Part shown: in pieces, positions 13,250-13,821 of the stretch
Layout: the number at the start of each line of letters is the position of its first letter
Position numbering within the stretch: the stretch's first letter is position 1
Assembly: GCA_038110465.1 (NCBI GenBank)
Contig: JAYNJU010000014.1
Location: 1-13,821 of the forward strand
DNA: 13,821 nt
Source: Marisimplicoccus sp038110465
GTDB taxonomy: Bacteria; Bacteroidota; Bacteroidia; Flavobacteriales; Flavobacteriaceae
Reading direction: 5' to 3'
Notes under the pieces: model-generated
Seen by the model: the letters and a program-made list of their open reading frames with translations, nothing else
The model's database searches: none
Told to the model about the DNA's origin: nothing
Program-made: the position numbers and the translations under genes

Positions 13250-13821
13250 ATGAAGAAACTTACAAAAAAAGAAAGATTTCAAGAAAATGTTCTTTCAAGG
13301 TTTCATGTCTACAATAGTATATTTGCCACTCTTCCATATGATAGCATATCTGAAACAGGTAATCTTTTACCAATTTTTAATGATTATTGTAGACTTGGTT
13401 ATTCAAAAAAACTTGATCCAAAATCCATTGTAGATAATTTTTTTTCTAAGTATTGTGAAGGCTATTCATTAGAAGAAAAAATCTCATTGTTATTTAGATT
13501 TATTCAATATGTTGAAAGACAAGTTGTATTATTTGATGCAATTGAAGATGCATCATTTAATAAAGTAAACAATATGGACGGTCTAGGTACGCTAAGAAAT
13601 CTAAAGGAACAGGTAGAGTCTACAAATAAAAAAAATGAGTTAAAAAAATATTTAAAATCTTTTAAAATAAGACCGGTTTTAACAGCTCATCCAACTCAGT
13701 TTTACCCAGGGTCTGTTTTAAGCATAATTACAGATTTAGCTGACTCAATTGATAGAAATAGTTTAAGTGAAATAAAAGATTCATTAGCTCAACTTGGTAA
13801 AACACCTTTTTTTAAACAAAA
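13250..13821 (+). CDS. ppc: Phosphoenolpyruvate carboxylase, 5' part (runs off window)
   Basis: The frame is open from ATG 13250 to the window edge (190 codons plus two bases). It encodes the N-terminal fifth or so of PEP carboxylase, which adds bicarbonate to PEP to form oxaloacetate and refill the TCA cycle. Recognised from RPVLTAHPTQFYPGSVL (141-157), the first active-site block with the essential histidine H147. Q replaces the E of the common TAHPTE, as in other flavobacterial enzymes. The preceding helices (about 75-100, EEKISLLFRFIQYVER) also fit. Family length is about 850-900 residues, so most of the gene lies outside. Divergent from the thioredoxin-like gene across 69 bases, with an exact -7 box. 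Confidence 0.93.
   Translation, partial: MKKLTKKERFQENVLSRFHVYNSIFATLPYDSISETGNLLPIFNDYCRLGYSKKLDPKSIVDNFFSKYCEGYSLEEKISLLFRFIQYVERQVVLFDAIEDASFNKVNNMDGLGTLRNLKEQVESTNKKNELKKYLKSFKIRPVLTAHPTQFYPGSVLSIITDLADSIDRNSLSEIKDSLAQLGKTPFFKQ

Noticed and set aside
1..13821. A novel defence, mobile or biosynthetic system
   Set aside because: No transposase, integrase, toxin-antitoxin pair, CRISPR repeat, reverse transcriptase or unusual gene cassette was found. Nearly all genes are recognisable core functions in expected neighbourhoods.

Overview
The window reads as ordinary core chromosome of a streamlined member of the Bacteroidota, most likely a marine-type flavobacterium. Four things point there. 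The DNA is very A+T-rich (roughly 70-75% by eye). There are no convincing Shine-Dalgarno sequences. Exact copies of the Bacteroidota -7 promoter box TAnnTTTG sit just upstream of seven transcription units. The gene neighbourhoods are also familiar from this phylum: rsfS-ftsH-LUD protein, ddl opposite PASTA protein-rluD-yaaA, and a CarboxypepD_reg-like protein beside tatA and an O-methyltransferase. Known intergenic DNA adds up to only about 460 bases (~3%). The sequence is a draft scaffold with two 100-N gaps.

Layout. Bases 1-2903 (minus strand) carry rsfS, ftsH and a LUD-domain gene, packed 3-5 bases apart. Bases 2943-4939 hold birA (+), pyrE (-) and a NUDIX hydrolase (+). The birA and pyrE stop codons abut, and the pyrE and NUDIX start codons are only 8 bases apart. 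Bases 4910-6349 (minus) are ddl followed by coaD. Bases 6421-8749 (plus) are a membrane-anchored PASTA protein, rluD and yaaA. Bases 8820-9869 (plus) are an exported regulatory-domain protein and tatA. Bases 9861-10969 (minus) are a flavin reductase, interrupted by the first gap, and an O-methyltransferase. A tRNA-Val(GAC) lies at 11011-11085 and converges on a small membrane protein gene. Bases 11539-13180 (minus) are a thioredoxin-like gene overlapping a serine/threonine dehydratase gene that is split by the second gap. The start of ppc (+) runs off the right edge.

Most genes are housekeeping: membrane protein quality control (FtsH), ribosome silencing and rRNA modification (RsfS, RluD), biotin attachment, pyrimidine and CoA synthesis, cell-wall precursor synthesis (Ddl), anaplerosis (PEP carboxylase), Tat export and redox or stress functions. 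I found no mobile element, CRISPR array, defence system, biosynthetic cluster or other candidate for a new system. The more useful observations are an assembly artefact that falsely breaks the dehydratase gene, a consistent promoter pattern implying very short or absent mRNA leaders, extreme packing of convergent and divergent genes, and a hairpin placed just before the rluD start codon.
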